Shown one piece after another: positions 54,077-64,000 of a stretch of DNA of 64,000 nt. The position numbers and the translations under genes are program-made. Source of the stretch: Eunapius fragilis (lineage: Eukaryota > Porifera > Demospongiae > Spongillida > Spongillidae); the NCBI GenBank assembly GCA_963681505.1, contig OY811975.1:5137490-5201489 (forward strand), given 5' to 3'. The notes under the pieces are model-generated. The model saw nothing but the letters and a program-made list of their open reading frames with translations. It had not been told where the DNA came from and made no database searches. Each line of letters opens with the position of its first letter. Positions within the stretch are counted from its first letter, which is position 1.

Positions 54077-57000
54077 GGGGGCAATAGACTGCCTGGTCCT
54101 TAATACTTGCTATGCCACAGGTGGCATTGGACAAGGCATCAGCTGATGGTGTGGAGAAGGCGGGGCACATCCGTACCCTGATGGCCAAGGTGGAGGACTG
54201 TGAGGGCACCATACGGCACAACGAGAGCACAAGACGCAAGCTTCATAACACCATCCTTGAGCTCAAAGGTACTTGGGGGGGGGGGAGATCAGAGGTGTGT
54301 ATGCATATGGGGTGTGGAGCTCAGAGGTGTGTGTGGGTGGTGGAGCTCAGAGGTGTAGGGGGTGGGGCTCAGTGATGTGTGTGGGGTGGAGCTCAGAGGT
54401 GTAGGGGGTGGAGCTCTGAGGTAAAGGTGTATTGCAATGTTTGAGGGTCTGGAGTTATGCGTACTTCCAGAAGAGATCCAGTGTGAAGGGTAGTGATGGG
54501 GTGAAGATGTGGTAGTGATGGGGTGAAGGGGTGGGTAGTGATGGTATGCAAGGGTTGGGATGGGGTAGAAGATGGGTTATTGTGAGATAAAGATGGGGTC
54601 ATAGGTGTGAGTGTTCATTCCTCTTGCTTCATCACTCTCCTCACCCTCTCCTCACCCTCTCCATTGTATTCTTTGTATCTACATGTACATGTATATCTTC
54701 CACCACAACACTAATATTTTGCTGCCGTGTTGCTATGGTGTTGCTAATGTGCATTTATTGACACGTTGGTAATGTTTTGCAGGGAACATACGGGTGTTCT
54801 GTAGGATCCGCCCCCTCCTTGGTGCCGAGGGTGAAGATCCCCTCAAGTTGGAGTACCCTGATCAGGGTAGCGATGATAGAAAGCTTGTCCTCTCGTACCA
54901 ACCTAGCGAGGTATGTGTGTATTGCCTTCTACGGCCGTACGAGTTTATGCATTCCTTGCGGTTATTATTTTTATCTTTAAAATGTTGCCTCAAGGTCTAG
55001 TCATGTGTGGGCCTTTAGCTATGGTTTAATGAAACCTTACACTGCTATAATTACGCTCTCATTATCTTTGCTGCTTTTTGCTAGTTATGTTTTGTTAGGA
55101 AATTTTACATGCATATTGAATTGTTGCCGTGATAATGCTCCATGATAGACAGTGCAATTCTCCAGTAAGTAAGAGTAATGGTCTATATGTAGAGCACATG
55201 TCAGGCTTCTGGAATGAATTTTAAAAAATCGAATAATGTGTTAGTTATCTTTTTCGCTCCGTACATCTGAGGTGTGTGTGTGCTATGTACATTAACATGT
55301 CAGTCGATAATCAGTTCACTTTAATTAATGAATACCCACTTTAATAATACCATGTTTCTTCCCCTAACCCCTCTCCCCCCTCCCCCTCCACACTCCTCAG
55401 CCCTCACTATCAGGGAAGGCAAAAGCATCAGTTTCATATGACTTTGAGTTTGACAAAGTCTTTGGTCCTCCCAGCTCACAGTCTGTTGTATTTGAGGACA
55501 TCTCTCAACTGGTGCAAAGTGCTCTCGACGGTTACAATGTCTGTATATTCGCCTATGGGCAGGTAAGCCTGTGGTATGCATGTGTGTAACTACTGTACAT
55601 AAAGTTGACTGTTATTTGCCCCAAAGATGCACCCCACCTTCATTTGTGCACCACCCCCACCCCCTCCCACCTTCATTTGGGCACCACCACACACCCCTCC
55701 CACCTTCATTTGGGCACCACCACACCACCCTCCCACCATCATTTGGGCACCACCCACACCCCCCTCCCACCTTCATTTGGGCACCATCACACCACCCTCC
55801 CACCTTCATTTGTGCACCACCCCCACATCCCCTCCCACCTTCATTTGGGCACCACCCACACTCCCTCCCACCTTCATTTGGGCACCACCCACACATCCCC
55901 TCCCACTTTCATTTGGGCACCACCCACACATCCCCTCCCACCTTCATTTGTGCACCACCCCCACATCCCCTCCCACCTTCATTTGGGCACCACCCACACT
56001 CCCTCCCATCTTCATTTGGGCACCACCCACACTCCCTCCCACCTTCATCTGTGCACCACCACACCCCCCTCCCACTTTCATTTGGGCAGAGATAATATAC
56101 ATGTATAGAGGGATTGGAAACGAATCACGTGCACCATAGACTTAGGCAATTTTAACACACGTGTGCGATGGTCGCAAACGTGAATTACACCTAAGTAGAC
56201 CTAAAAAGCTGGTGGATTTTGTACTTTGAATACTGTTCTTGAATGCTACAAGGTAACCAACTATCCCTTTTCGATTTTAAAACAGGCAGCTTATGGATAA
56301 TCCACCATAGATTCATCAGGCTCTGCTAGATTTGGTATAACTTTTTAAAATAATTGATGGCAAAAAAAAATCGGCTATTGTGTAACTTGTGGGTGAGAAT
56401 CCGCTGATCTAGACGAGCTGTTATCGTATATATATACTTCATATGGTCTGTTGTGTGCCCATCGCTTTAGTTTTGGCGCATATCGTCTTTGACCCTCACA
56501 CTCACATTTCCTATATCTTTACTCTGTGGGGGTAGCCACCATTGTGTTACGGAACCGACTGGCTTTGGTATTTTATTTTGACAAGTGCAGTGTTGGTTGT
56601 GTGCCCATTGCATGTTTTAAAGGGCCAACGTGTCCTGAATACAAACGTGTAATACAAGCTTGCATGTGTGTGTGCATGTGTGTGTGTGCGTGTGCATGTG
56701 TGTGCGTGTGTGTGTGTGCGTGTGTGCTTCACACCTTGTGACTGGAGTATGTTCCTTCCTTCAGACTGGCTCTGGAAAGACCTTCACAATGGAGGGCCAA
56801 GATAGTGGGGATGGGCACCAGAGGGGCATGATTGCCCGTGCAGTGGAGCAAGTGTTTGCCTCCTCCAAGGAGCTGATGGACAAGGGATGGCAGGTGAGGA
56901 CTGTGGGGGGGAGGGGAGGGGGGTGAGCTGATGTGAAGATGGCTGGTATCCCTTGGAGGTTGTTATTGAGAACCCTGATAATTACATGTATTTATTTCGT

Positions 57001-57754
57001 AAGAGACCTGGTCATGTCAATGGCTGTTCCTTTGTTATGCTTCAATTCATTGGTGGGAGGTGACTTAAGGCAACCATACACCAGGCAACATGTTGTGTGT
57101 AACACTATGAATTTCTAGTAAACTAATGTTTTACAGAAATAAAGTTGGGTCCAAATGATAAGTTGCATGCAACATTGTTGCCTAGTGTATGGTCGTCAAT
57201 GCCACCTGTTCGTGTCTCATTCCAGTACCACCTGTTTGTGTCTCATTCCAGTACCAGATGGAAGCATCTTTTTTGGAGATCTACAATGAGACCCTGAGAG
57301 ACCTCCTGGCTTCCTCCTCCCCATCCTCCACTGCAGACGCCAAGCTGGAGATACGCATGGACCCAGCAAAGTCTAATGAGGTCTTTGTAACCAACCTGAC
57401 CACTGTGACTGTGACGTCTGAGAGTCAGGTACCCTGAGGGGAAGGGGAGGAGGGTGGGGGTGGGTTCTAAGCATGTGGGTGGTGAGGGAGGAGCAGTGGT
57501 GAGGGAGATGTGACATCAAAGAGACAAGTACACTGAGGGAGGGTGGGGGGGAGGGAGGGGAGGAGTAGTGCTTACCAGGGGATTCAACTGTGTGGTTTCA
57601 TTGGGCAGGAGGGGCAGAGTAGTGTGAGGGAGGTGATGGGAGTGTGGGGGTGTGACATGTGTGAAAGGGGAGGGTTAGTATGTGTGTGGGGGGAGGAGGG
57701 ATGTACATGTAATCAGCCATGGCACTACCTCCTAAGTACATGTACTGTGAAGGC

Positions 57755-57790
<36 letters not shown>

Positions 57791-57983
57791 TGTGTGTGTG
57801 TATGTGTGTGTGTGTGTGTATGTGTGTGTGTGTGTGTGTGTTTGTGTGTGTGCACGCGCGCGCACGCGTGTGCATGTGTGTGTGCACAACAAAGCGACAC
57901 GTATCTGCCATATCCATTTGCGTATAAGCTCCTTTCGTGATGTTTCATATATGCTCATAGCTGATATCAGGTGTCATAACACG

Positions 57984-58016
<33 letters not shown>

Positions 58017-59614
58017 GTGTGTATGACTGCACAAGGTGGCAGGTTTATGTTGTTGTACCTTGTGCTCCATGAGCAGGTGGCAGACCTCCTCCTTAAGGCC
58101 AGCAAGGCCCGGGCTGTGGCAGCCACTCTTTGCAATGAGCACTCCTCAAGGTCCCACAGCCTGTTCAGACTGAGGATATCCGGCCAAAACGGGAAGACTG
58201 GGGAGCAGTGCGAAGGTATGGTGTGTGGGGGGTGTGCTCTGAGTTGTGTGAGAGAGGGTGTGCTTTGGGTGTGTTAATAGTACATGTGTACTGCGATACA
58301 TTCTAAGGCCTTTCTCTCCTCTTCCCCCTTGCAGCTACGCTTAACCTTATTGACCTCGCTGGCTCCGAGCGACTGACCAACTCGGGATCAGATGGCGACA
58401 GGTTGAAAGAGACGAAGAGCATCAACAAGAGCCTTAGCAACCTGGGCATAGTGATCATGGCTCTGGCCAATAAGGTCAGCACTGTGGGTGTGATGTGTGT
58501 GTGTGTACTTGAACATGTACAACCGACCATACACTTATAACCCACACACACACACATGCACACACACCCATGTACACACACACATGCACACACACTCATG
58601 TACACACATATGTACACTAACTCCCCACTCTGGTTGGAAGTATAATTGTTACTCACATTATACTACAACTCTCCACACACACAGCAATGCCATAAAACCA
58701 CACCATGATGATATATAGGAAATGAGGAGGCAAATGATAAATTAGACTTTTAAAATGAGTCTGATGTGGTGGATGGTTTTGGTGCAAACATAATCATATG
58801 CTCAGGTCTTATTACATGCAGATGAACATGTTTCCCCTCCCCTTACCAATGGTTCCCTCCCCTTACCAATGGGTCCCTCCCCTTACCAATGGTTCCCTCC
58901 CCTACCAAAGGTTCCCTCCCCTTACCAATGGTTCCCACTCCTTACCAAAGGTTCCCTCTCCTTACCAAAGGTTCCCTCCCCTTACCAATGGTTCCCTCCC
59001 CTTACCAATGGTTCCCTCTCCTTACCAATGGTTCCCTCCCCTTATCAATGGTTCCCTCCCCTTACCAATGGTTCCCTCTCCCATACAGGAGCAGCACGTC
59101 CCATACAGGAACTCCAAGCTGACCTACCTCCTGCAGAATTGCCTTGGAGGGAACAGCAAGACGTGAGTGTACCCCACACACTGACACTTACCTGTAGCCA
59201 CACCCATTGCCACACCATCACATGCTTACCTGTAGCCACACCCATTCCTACACCATCACTTGCCTGCATGTAGCCACACCCATTCCCACACCATCACATA
59301 CCTGCACACCAGGATATACATGAGTGCTCACATTAACACGCTGTGCACACCTATTTCCCCGTAGGCTTATGTTTGTCAACGTCTCTCCATGTATGAGTTC
59401 AGTCCAGGAAACACTATGTTCTCTGAGATTTGCAACAAAGGTTTGTGTGTGTGATGTGTGTGTGTGTGGTATGTGTACATACGTACATGTGTATGATCTA
59501 TGTGTGGGATATGTGTGATACGTATCAGTATGTGGCATGTGATGTGTTTATGTGTGCATTACTTAAGGTGTGGGTCTTCTTCCTAAATAGGTAGCTCCAT
59601 ATACTATCCCATAA
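52213..59614 (+). CDS. KIFC1: Kinesin-14 (KIFC1/HSET-like) minus-end motor, 17 exons
   Basis: Exons: 52213-52236, 52261-52407, 52467-52754, 52829-52875, 53048-53164, 53530-53676, 53748-53871, 54121-54268, 54783-54910, 55401-55562, 56765-56893, 57252-57428, 58077-58215, 58335-58474, 59089-59162, 59365-59440, 59591-59614. All joins keep phase; 696 residues (686 if exon 2 starts at 52291). Order: basic tail with a Lys/Ala/Pro-rich stretch, coiled-coil stalk (about 170-345), neck [12 protein letters not shown], then a C-terminal motor. Motor motifs: P-loop [15 protein letters not shown] split by intron 10, NEHSSRSH switch [10 protein letters not shown] switch [14 protein letters not shown], and neck-mimic end FATKVAPYTIP. 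C-terminal motors of this class move to microtubule minus ends, cross-link spindle microtubules and act in centrosome clustering and meiotic spindles. Introns are full of (GT)n and minisatellites; the coding frame is unbroken. Confidence 0.95.
52888..52950. repeat. (TG)n microsatellite in KIFC1 intron 4
   Basis: Begins about 13 bases after the exon 4 donor. Similar GT tracts lie in intron 5 (53468-53505), intron 7 (53875-54060, starting within the donor), intron 10 (56660-56728), intron 12 (57758-57855 and 57985-58020), intron 14 (58490-58505) and intron 16 (59441-59475). Confidence 0.95.
53872..54082. repeat. (GT)n plus poly-G in KIFC1 intron 7
   Basis: The donor GTAGGTGTGTGTG runs directly into about 125 bases of GT repeats. 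A second GT tract at 54040-54060 ends in about 21 G. Confidence 0.95.
55640..56088. repeat. ~31-bp minisatellite in KIFC1 intron 10
   Basis: About 14 units around CACCTTCATTTGGGCACCAC with a C-rich remainder. Long plus-strand frames across it (Pro/His/Thr-rich) are repeat artefacts. Confidence 0.96.
57201..57251 (+). repeat. Tandemly duplicated splice acceptor of KIFC1 exon 12
   Basis: A 26-bp block containing TGTCTCATTCCAGTACCA is present twice, so two near-identical acceptors lie 26 bases apart. Use of the second (57252) keeps the frame; the first would shift it. Confidence 0.85.
58833..59080. repeat. 20-bp minisatellite in KIFC1 intron 14
   Basis: The unit TTCCCTCCCCTTACCAATGG is repeated about 12 times and runs up to the acceptor of exon 15, so the array supplies its polypyrimidine tract. 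Confidence 0.96.
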
Positions 59615-59788
59615 GGTGGCCACAATCCAATGAATGTAATTAATTTAATTATGACTTGCAATGAATTATTCTAACCCCTCCATTAGATGAAGTTTTAAAA
59701 TAAGCCCTAGAACTGGATTTATGACAACACACACACACAGAGTGATAACGAAGATAAAAATACCCACTAGCCTGTGTTTGTGGATGTG
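59615..59788. other. Convergent 3' spacer between KIFC1 and TRAF-like genes
   Basis: Only 174 bases between two stop codons on opposite strands, so the 3' UTRs probably overlap. An ACACACACAC tract sits at 59731. Confidence 0.6.
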
Positions 59789-61125
59789 CTATGCGTCATA
59801 CATAAAGTTAGTGTCCTGCAGCCTGACTTGAGCCACTCTGATCCTGAGGCAGTCGTCTTTGAGGTACTGCGTGTGCCTGTGTGCATCGTACCCGAGCAGG
59901 GAGCAGGGTAAGAAGCGCTCCTCTGCCCAGCACCTAGAGCTGGGTGCGCCGAGTGGTCTCTTCACCTCCCCCCTCGCCACCCGTGCATGGTGGTGTCTTT
60001 CCTCCAGCTGGTTCAGCACTTCCAGCCTCACAGTGCACCACCGTGGCCACACCAGGTGGTCGTTGAGGGGGTCGTCGTTCACCCTGAGCTCCATGGAGAT
60101 GTGCTGCTCCTCACCTTCATCTGTTTCTTTTCCCGGGGTTTGGCGGGCTTTGGGCTTGACCCTCAGCGCCAGGTACATGGAGTACCCTCTGAAGTGCGTC
60201 CTGAAGGCGGGGCTGCACCACCAGTCTCCATTGCGACTGTGCCTGTCGTAGTCGGCCATGACGAAGTCAACAGGCGGCCCGCTTTGGTCGCTCACGCGTT
60301 GTTCCAGCTGCCTGATTCTGTCACGAACGGACTCCATTTCCTGCCGGTGCAAGGAAGCTTGTCGGACCTCCTTCTCTTCAAAGGACAGGGCCATCTTTGC
60401 CATGGCTGACGACAGCAGGCTGAGGTGTCTCTGCGTGTTCTCCTCATTGTGCGCTGCGACGTCCTTCCGCTTCATCGCCTCTGCACACCCGGGGAAGGTG
60501 CACCTGACCAGCGCCAGGGGGCACCGGGTCACGTGACTCTCCAGGTGCTGCCTCTCCACGCTGCCAGTGTCGCACCCATGGGGGCAGGTCACGGGGTACA
60601 TTTTGCATAGGACTGAGTGGGTGGTAGTGATGTGCTCGTGGGTGCCCTCGAGGAGGCAGTGGGGACAGGGGAACTGCCTCTGGGGACAGCTTTGATGGCG
60701 GTGGGTGTTTAATTCTCCCCTGGGCACCCGTAGACCACACCCATTAGGGCAGGTTACGCTCACAAACATGCAGCCGCCGTCTTGGAGGTGTGTCCCGGCC
60801 AAGTCTTTCAGAGGACCTGTCCAGCCACACCCACTTGCTCTCATGGAGCAGTAGACATGTTGCGAGTGTATAGCTGTGGTGATGTCGTCACATGGTTGGA
60901 TGGTGTACGAAGTCTGCCGGCACCAGGGGCAGTGGGGGTGTGTCCTGCTGCCTAGGAGACAGCTGTGGCAGAAGAGCTTCTTGCAGCAGGAGGTGGTGTG
61001 GGGTGAGGTGGCTACGTCGCGGCATACGGGGCACACCAGACCTTCGTCGGGAGGAAGGAGGAACTCGCAGCTGTGGTTGTCACTGTGGTTTGGGAAATGA
61101 TCCATTGGTGTTTGTTGGGTGGGAC
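59789..61125 (-). CDS. TRAF-type E3-like signalling adaptor: RING, TRAF zinc fingers, coiled coil, MATH
   Basis: 438 residues in one coding exon from ATG 61105. An acceptor (CCCCCCACAG) at 61126 indicates an upstream 5' UTR exon. Domains: RING-type finger 25-62 (CPVCRDVATSP, CCKKLFCHSC, CPWC); TRAF-type zinc fingers about 85-220 (VTCPNGCGLRVPRGEL, CPHCL, VTCPHGCDTGSV, RCTFPGC); coiled coil about 235-275 (EKEVRQASLHRQEMESVRDR); MATH/TRAF-C domain 285-438 (FRTHFRGYSMYLALRV, WCTVRLEVLNQLE, SLLGYDA and QYLKDDCLRIRV). TRAFs couple cell-surface or Toll/TNF-type receptors to ubiquitin-dependent NF-kB and MAPK signalling in the cytoplasm. The MATH domain is of the TRAF rather than BTB type. One coding exon contrasts with the split neighbours and is common for expanded TRAF-like families in early animals (recalled). 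Confidence 0.93.
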
Positions 61126-62245
61126 CTGTGGGGGGAAGGAACGTTGGTGTTTATGTGTGTGTGGTGTGTGTGTGTGTGTGTGTGTGTGATCTTTGCTAAG
61201 GTTGTAGCATCCAATTGAACATATAGTTGACAGGTTCTTAACCATTTCTGTGATGTTGAGAGTACAACTAATAACTATTAGCGATTTGATCATGACAGAT
61301 TGAGGTTTTAACTTCAAACACACCATACTCTCTGAGTGGAGGGTCCCCTTGTGTGTTGTTTATGTGTGCAATGAATACCTCTCTAGGGTGGTGGTAGTAG
61401 TATTGGACCGCACGCTGTTTACAATTGCCTTTGTTCCAACCGCAGGTCAACCAGTGTCAGATCGGTACCGCGAAAAAGATCACCAAGTTACTCTGAAGGC
61501 GGTCGCATTTATTCCAACACCACTACTGCATATTTTTATGTCGCGTTTAATTGCTTATAGACGTTTGTTCTCTGCCATCAGTAGCAGATATGTTTATCAA
61601 ACTGCCCTGTTTGATTTTGAAGTATTGTTGTTTAAATTATAGCGACCTGCGCGACTTAAGCGTCTATGGTAACCTAGTACCTGTACGGTTTGGCTTACTG
61701 TTTTGCCGTTCTCGTCCGTCTTGTTACTTGATGATCGTGTAAATTGCCTAATATGGCAATGACTAAATTAGGCTCTAAAACGGATGTGATCAGAGCTTTG
61801 CCGTAGATGCTGCGCTGCTATGGGCACAGCAAAAAAAGACCGCGAATCAATTTTTGATTTCACAAGTGATTTCGCAGTTGTCGCTTGTGATTTGCAATTG
61901 ATTCTCACATTGGGAAATCACCTTCAATTGATTAAAAATCACGTAATGATTTTGCAATGATATACAAATCAAGCGTTGATTTTCCAAGTGAAACTGAATC
62001 AATTGATGAATCCTGTTTTGATTTTATAGGTGATTTTATAGGTGATTTTTCAAATGATTTTTTTAATACATGTATTTTGAAGGAAGTAGGCCTACAAGTA
62101 TAAAATGAAATGGATTAGCAGGTTTTGCAGCTGATAGGAGAGCGCCATATGCTTAAAGCGTGACTGTTTAAATGCATCCCTCTTAAGCTGTACATGTACC
62201 GTATCCTAAAGTCTGTGGGTGGGTGGTACACAAAATGGCCGCAGT
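61126..62245. other. Spacer with an AATCA/GATTT-rich repeat
   Basis: 61835-62060 is dense in AATCAATTG, GTGATTT and their complements, like 14500-14640 and 63925-64000. A (GT)n of ~28 bases lies at 61157-61190. No gene is supported; frames at 61349-61742 are unsupported. Confidence 0.45.
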
Positions 62246-62259
62246 CAGAGGCGGATCCA

Positions 62260-62296
<37 letters not shown>

Positions 62297-62515
62297 TGGG
62301 GGTTGCAACCCCCCCCTTTCATATATGGCAACGCCCCCTCTTCTGCTAAACAGCCCCTCTCCCTTCCCCGCTTTTTGTATCGAGCCCCCCCCCCCCCCCC
62401 CCCGCTTCTCGTATCGGGCCTGAAGCGGGCAGCACCCCCCCCCCCCCCCCCCCCCCCCGCATTTCGTATCGCAGGTCTCAACCCCCCCTTTAGGAAAACC
62501 CTGTATCCGCCCCTG
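62246..62515. mobile_element. G/C-homopolymer-rich MITE with 5-bp target duplication
   Basis: The left end CAGAGGCGGATCCAGGG and right end CCCTGTATCCGCCCCTG are inverted copies. A direct repeat GCAGT flanks both sides (62241-62245, 62516-62520). The inside has a run of about 34 G, then 16- and 22-base C runs separated by TTCGTATCG-type words. No protein. The CAG-GGCGGAT-CAGG end type is widespread in animal MITEs (recalled). Confidence 0.85.
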
Positions 62516-63227
62516 GCAGTAATGTACATGTAGGCGGCATTACGGGCGGTGTTACGGTTATACGAGCCGAGGTTTGAGCGCGAGCGAATCCATCCATACA
62601 TTTCGAACTTAGTGGCGTCCTGGCTGTCTTTTACCGGGGGGATAGGGAGCAAGAACCATAAATGGCGCCCCTTATTTTTAATAGTCAAAGTTATTAATAT
62701 TTAATTTAATTTGGGCATTGTGTTCCATGGGCTCTGAGGTAGCAAACTCTAATATCTATGATTTAAGCACCCGAAGAAAGAAGGATCATATTCGCAAAAG
62801 GAGTGTAAGCAATTGGACTTAATTGTATTGCTGGCAAGCATATCGCTGCAATTTTATTCCTATTGATGCACACCAAACGTGGCTGATCAAATTTTGCAAC
62901 CGCACCTTGTAAGTCGCATGTATCTGTGTGTGTGAGTGTAGGTGTAAGTGTGTATGGGTGTGTGCGCGCGTGTGGTGCATGATTGCATGTCTGTTATACC
63001 CAGAGCTAAACCAATCTGTCCTCAACCAAAACCCAGCAAAAGGTTCAACTTCCTGGCCAAGACACTTAGAGAAGATCTGGCACGGGCAAAATTTGCCAAG
63101 ATCTTGGGCTCCTGGGCAAGATCTTGTCCTCCCAGCAAGATCGTGGCCTTATGGGCAAGATCTTGAATATCTTGCCCAAGACACTTGGACAAGAACTTTT
63201 TGCTGGGTAAAGGTAGGCCATTTTTGT
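62516..63227. other. Spacer with CAAGATCTTG palindromes
   Basis: Around 63080-63185 the words CAAGATCTTG, AGATCTGG and CTTGCCCAAGACACTTGG recur in both orientations. No gene recognised. Confidence 0.4.
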
Positions 63228-63575
63228 CTGCTAGAGGTAAGCCATTTTGTGTCAGCTACCTGGAGGTAAGCCATTGTGTGTCAGCAAGCCAGACGTAAGC
63301 CATTTTGTATCAGCAAGCCAGAGGTAAGCCATTGTGTGTCAGCTACCCAGAGGTAAGCCATTGTGTCAGTAAGCCAGAGGTAAGCCATTTTGTGTCAGCA
63401 AGCCAGACGTAAGCCATTTTGTGTCAGCAAGCCAGAGGTAAGCCATTGTGTGTCAGCTACCCAGAGGTAAGCCATTGTGTCAGCAAGCCAGAGGTAAGCC
63501 ATTATGTCAGCAAGCCAGAGGTAAGCTATTGTGTGTCAGCTACCCAGAGGTAAGTCATTTTGTGCCAGCTACCTA
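63228..63575. repeat. ~28-bp tandem repeat containing splice-donor-like sites
   Basis: About 12 units of the type GTCAGCAAGCCAGAGGTAAG followed by CCATTTTGT. Variants alternate CAGCAAGCCAGA with CAGCTACCCAGA. Each unit carries AGGTAAG, a consensus 5' splice site, and a CAG. Confidence 0.93.
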
Positions 63576-64000
63576 GAGGATGTTGATGTTGAGTCCATTC
63601 AAAAGCTCCGTGCTTCAGTACCAACAGTGCCACTACCACTACCAGAGACCTCGAGCTCTTTGGGCGCCGGCTTGGATGAATCAAGTGAAGGCCATGCATG
63701 AGCATGCGCAAGAAGAATGGATCCGGACAATGTACCAAACGAAACGGCTGTGCTGAGCATTAAAAGGGCAAGAGCGTCTTGTGGAGTTGGAGGGACAAGC
63801 CATGAGATTCCTCACCACTCACCAGAACCTGCTCATCCTTCAAGCAACCTTAGCTCTGATGTGGACTGACCCATTTTTCTCTTTGTCTCATTGTAATGTT
63901 TAACTTGTGATCATATAATAATCATTTGAGAAATCACTTATGAAATCATGCGCTTGATTCTACACGGGATTCACTATACTAAAATCGTGTGCAAAATCAC
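63576..64000. other. Spacer at the window end
   Basis: No gene supported. The last ~75 bases (AAATCACTTATGAAATCATG, GTGCAAAATCAC) belong to the AATCA/GATTT-rich repeat class seen at 14500 and 61835. Confidence 0.35.

Noticed and set aside
55571-56139. 170-codon Pro/His-rich frames
   Set aside because: They cross the intron 10 minisatellite of KIFC1, and three frames are open alike.
60444-60740. 98-codon ORF overlapping the TRAF-like gene
   Set aside because: Off-frame shadow of the G+C-rich RING/TRAF coding exon.

Overview
The window reads as nuclear DNA of an early-branching metazoan, most likely a demosponge; the lineage is an inference. The genes are split by GT-AG introns and include animal families: a class C GPCR, M1AP, a kinesin-14, a RING/TRAF-MATH protein and a CYLD-type CAP-Gly domain. 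They lie in DNA crowded with foldback elements, minisatellites, long G/C homopolymers and retroelement fragments. No rRNA, tRNA or CRISPR array was recognised; the scan was by eye only.

Layout. (1) 1-5k: last two exons of an unrecognised gene, a broken non-LTR retroelement (RT, zinc knuckle, restriction-like endonuclease), an orphan minus-strand exon and a very long CT microsatellite. (2) 5.7-23.4k: a large inverted repeat with arms of about 3 kb, plus attached foldback elements. It brackets about 9 kb that holds one apparently intronless mGluR-like receptor gene. (3) 23.9-29.2k: two retroelement pieces in head-to-tail order joined by an (AAT)n tract, a 23-bp satellite, an OTU-protease relic, a small DUF5648-like gene and a gag-like fragment. 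(4) 30-41k: two minus-strand genes. One is M1AP, whose stop codon lies in the first unit of a 0.8-kb minisatellite. The other has an unusual architecture: PDZ, CAP-Gly, long coiled coil and a TKL-type kinase domain with a degenerate DFG motif. (5) 41.9-51k: a TM2-like membrane protein gene whose 7.6-kb intron is filled with nested elements, including a relic with 15-residue repeats and a dispersed repeat with a terminal hairpin. (6) 51.4-61.1k: a compact cluster of pyroglutamyl-peptidase I (minus), kinesin-14/KIFC1 (plus, 17 exons) and an RING/TRAF-MATH gene (minus). The first two are head-to-head 154 bp apart; the last two converge with a 174-bp gap. (7) 61.1-64k: repeats only.

The genes do not form one pathway. 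M1AP (meiosis in vertebrates), KIFC1 (spindle and meiotic motor) and the CAP-Gly protein (probable microtubule link) share a cytoskeletal or meiotic flavour, but that is only an observation. Exon joins were made by hand: donor and acceptor dinucleotides and codon phase were checked at each junction. The multi-exon models are therefore internally consistent but untested against transcripts.
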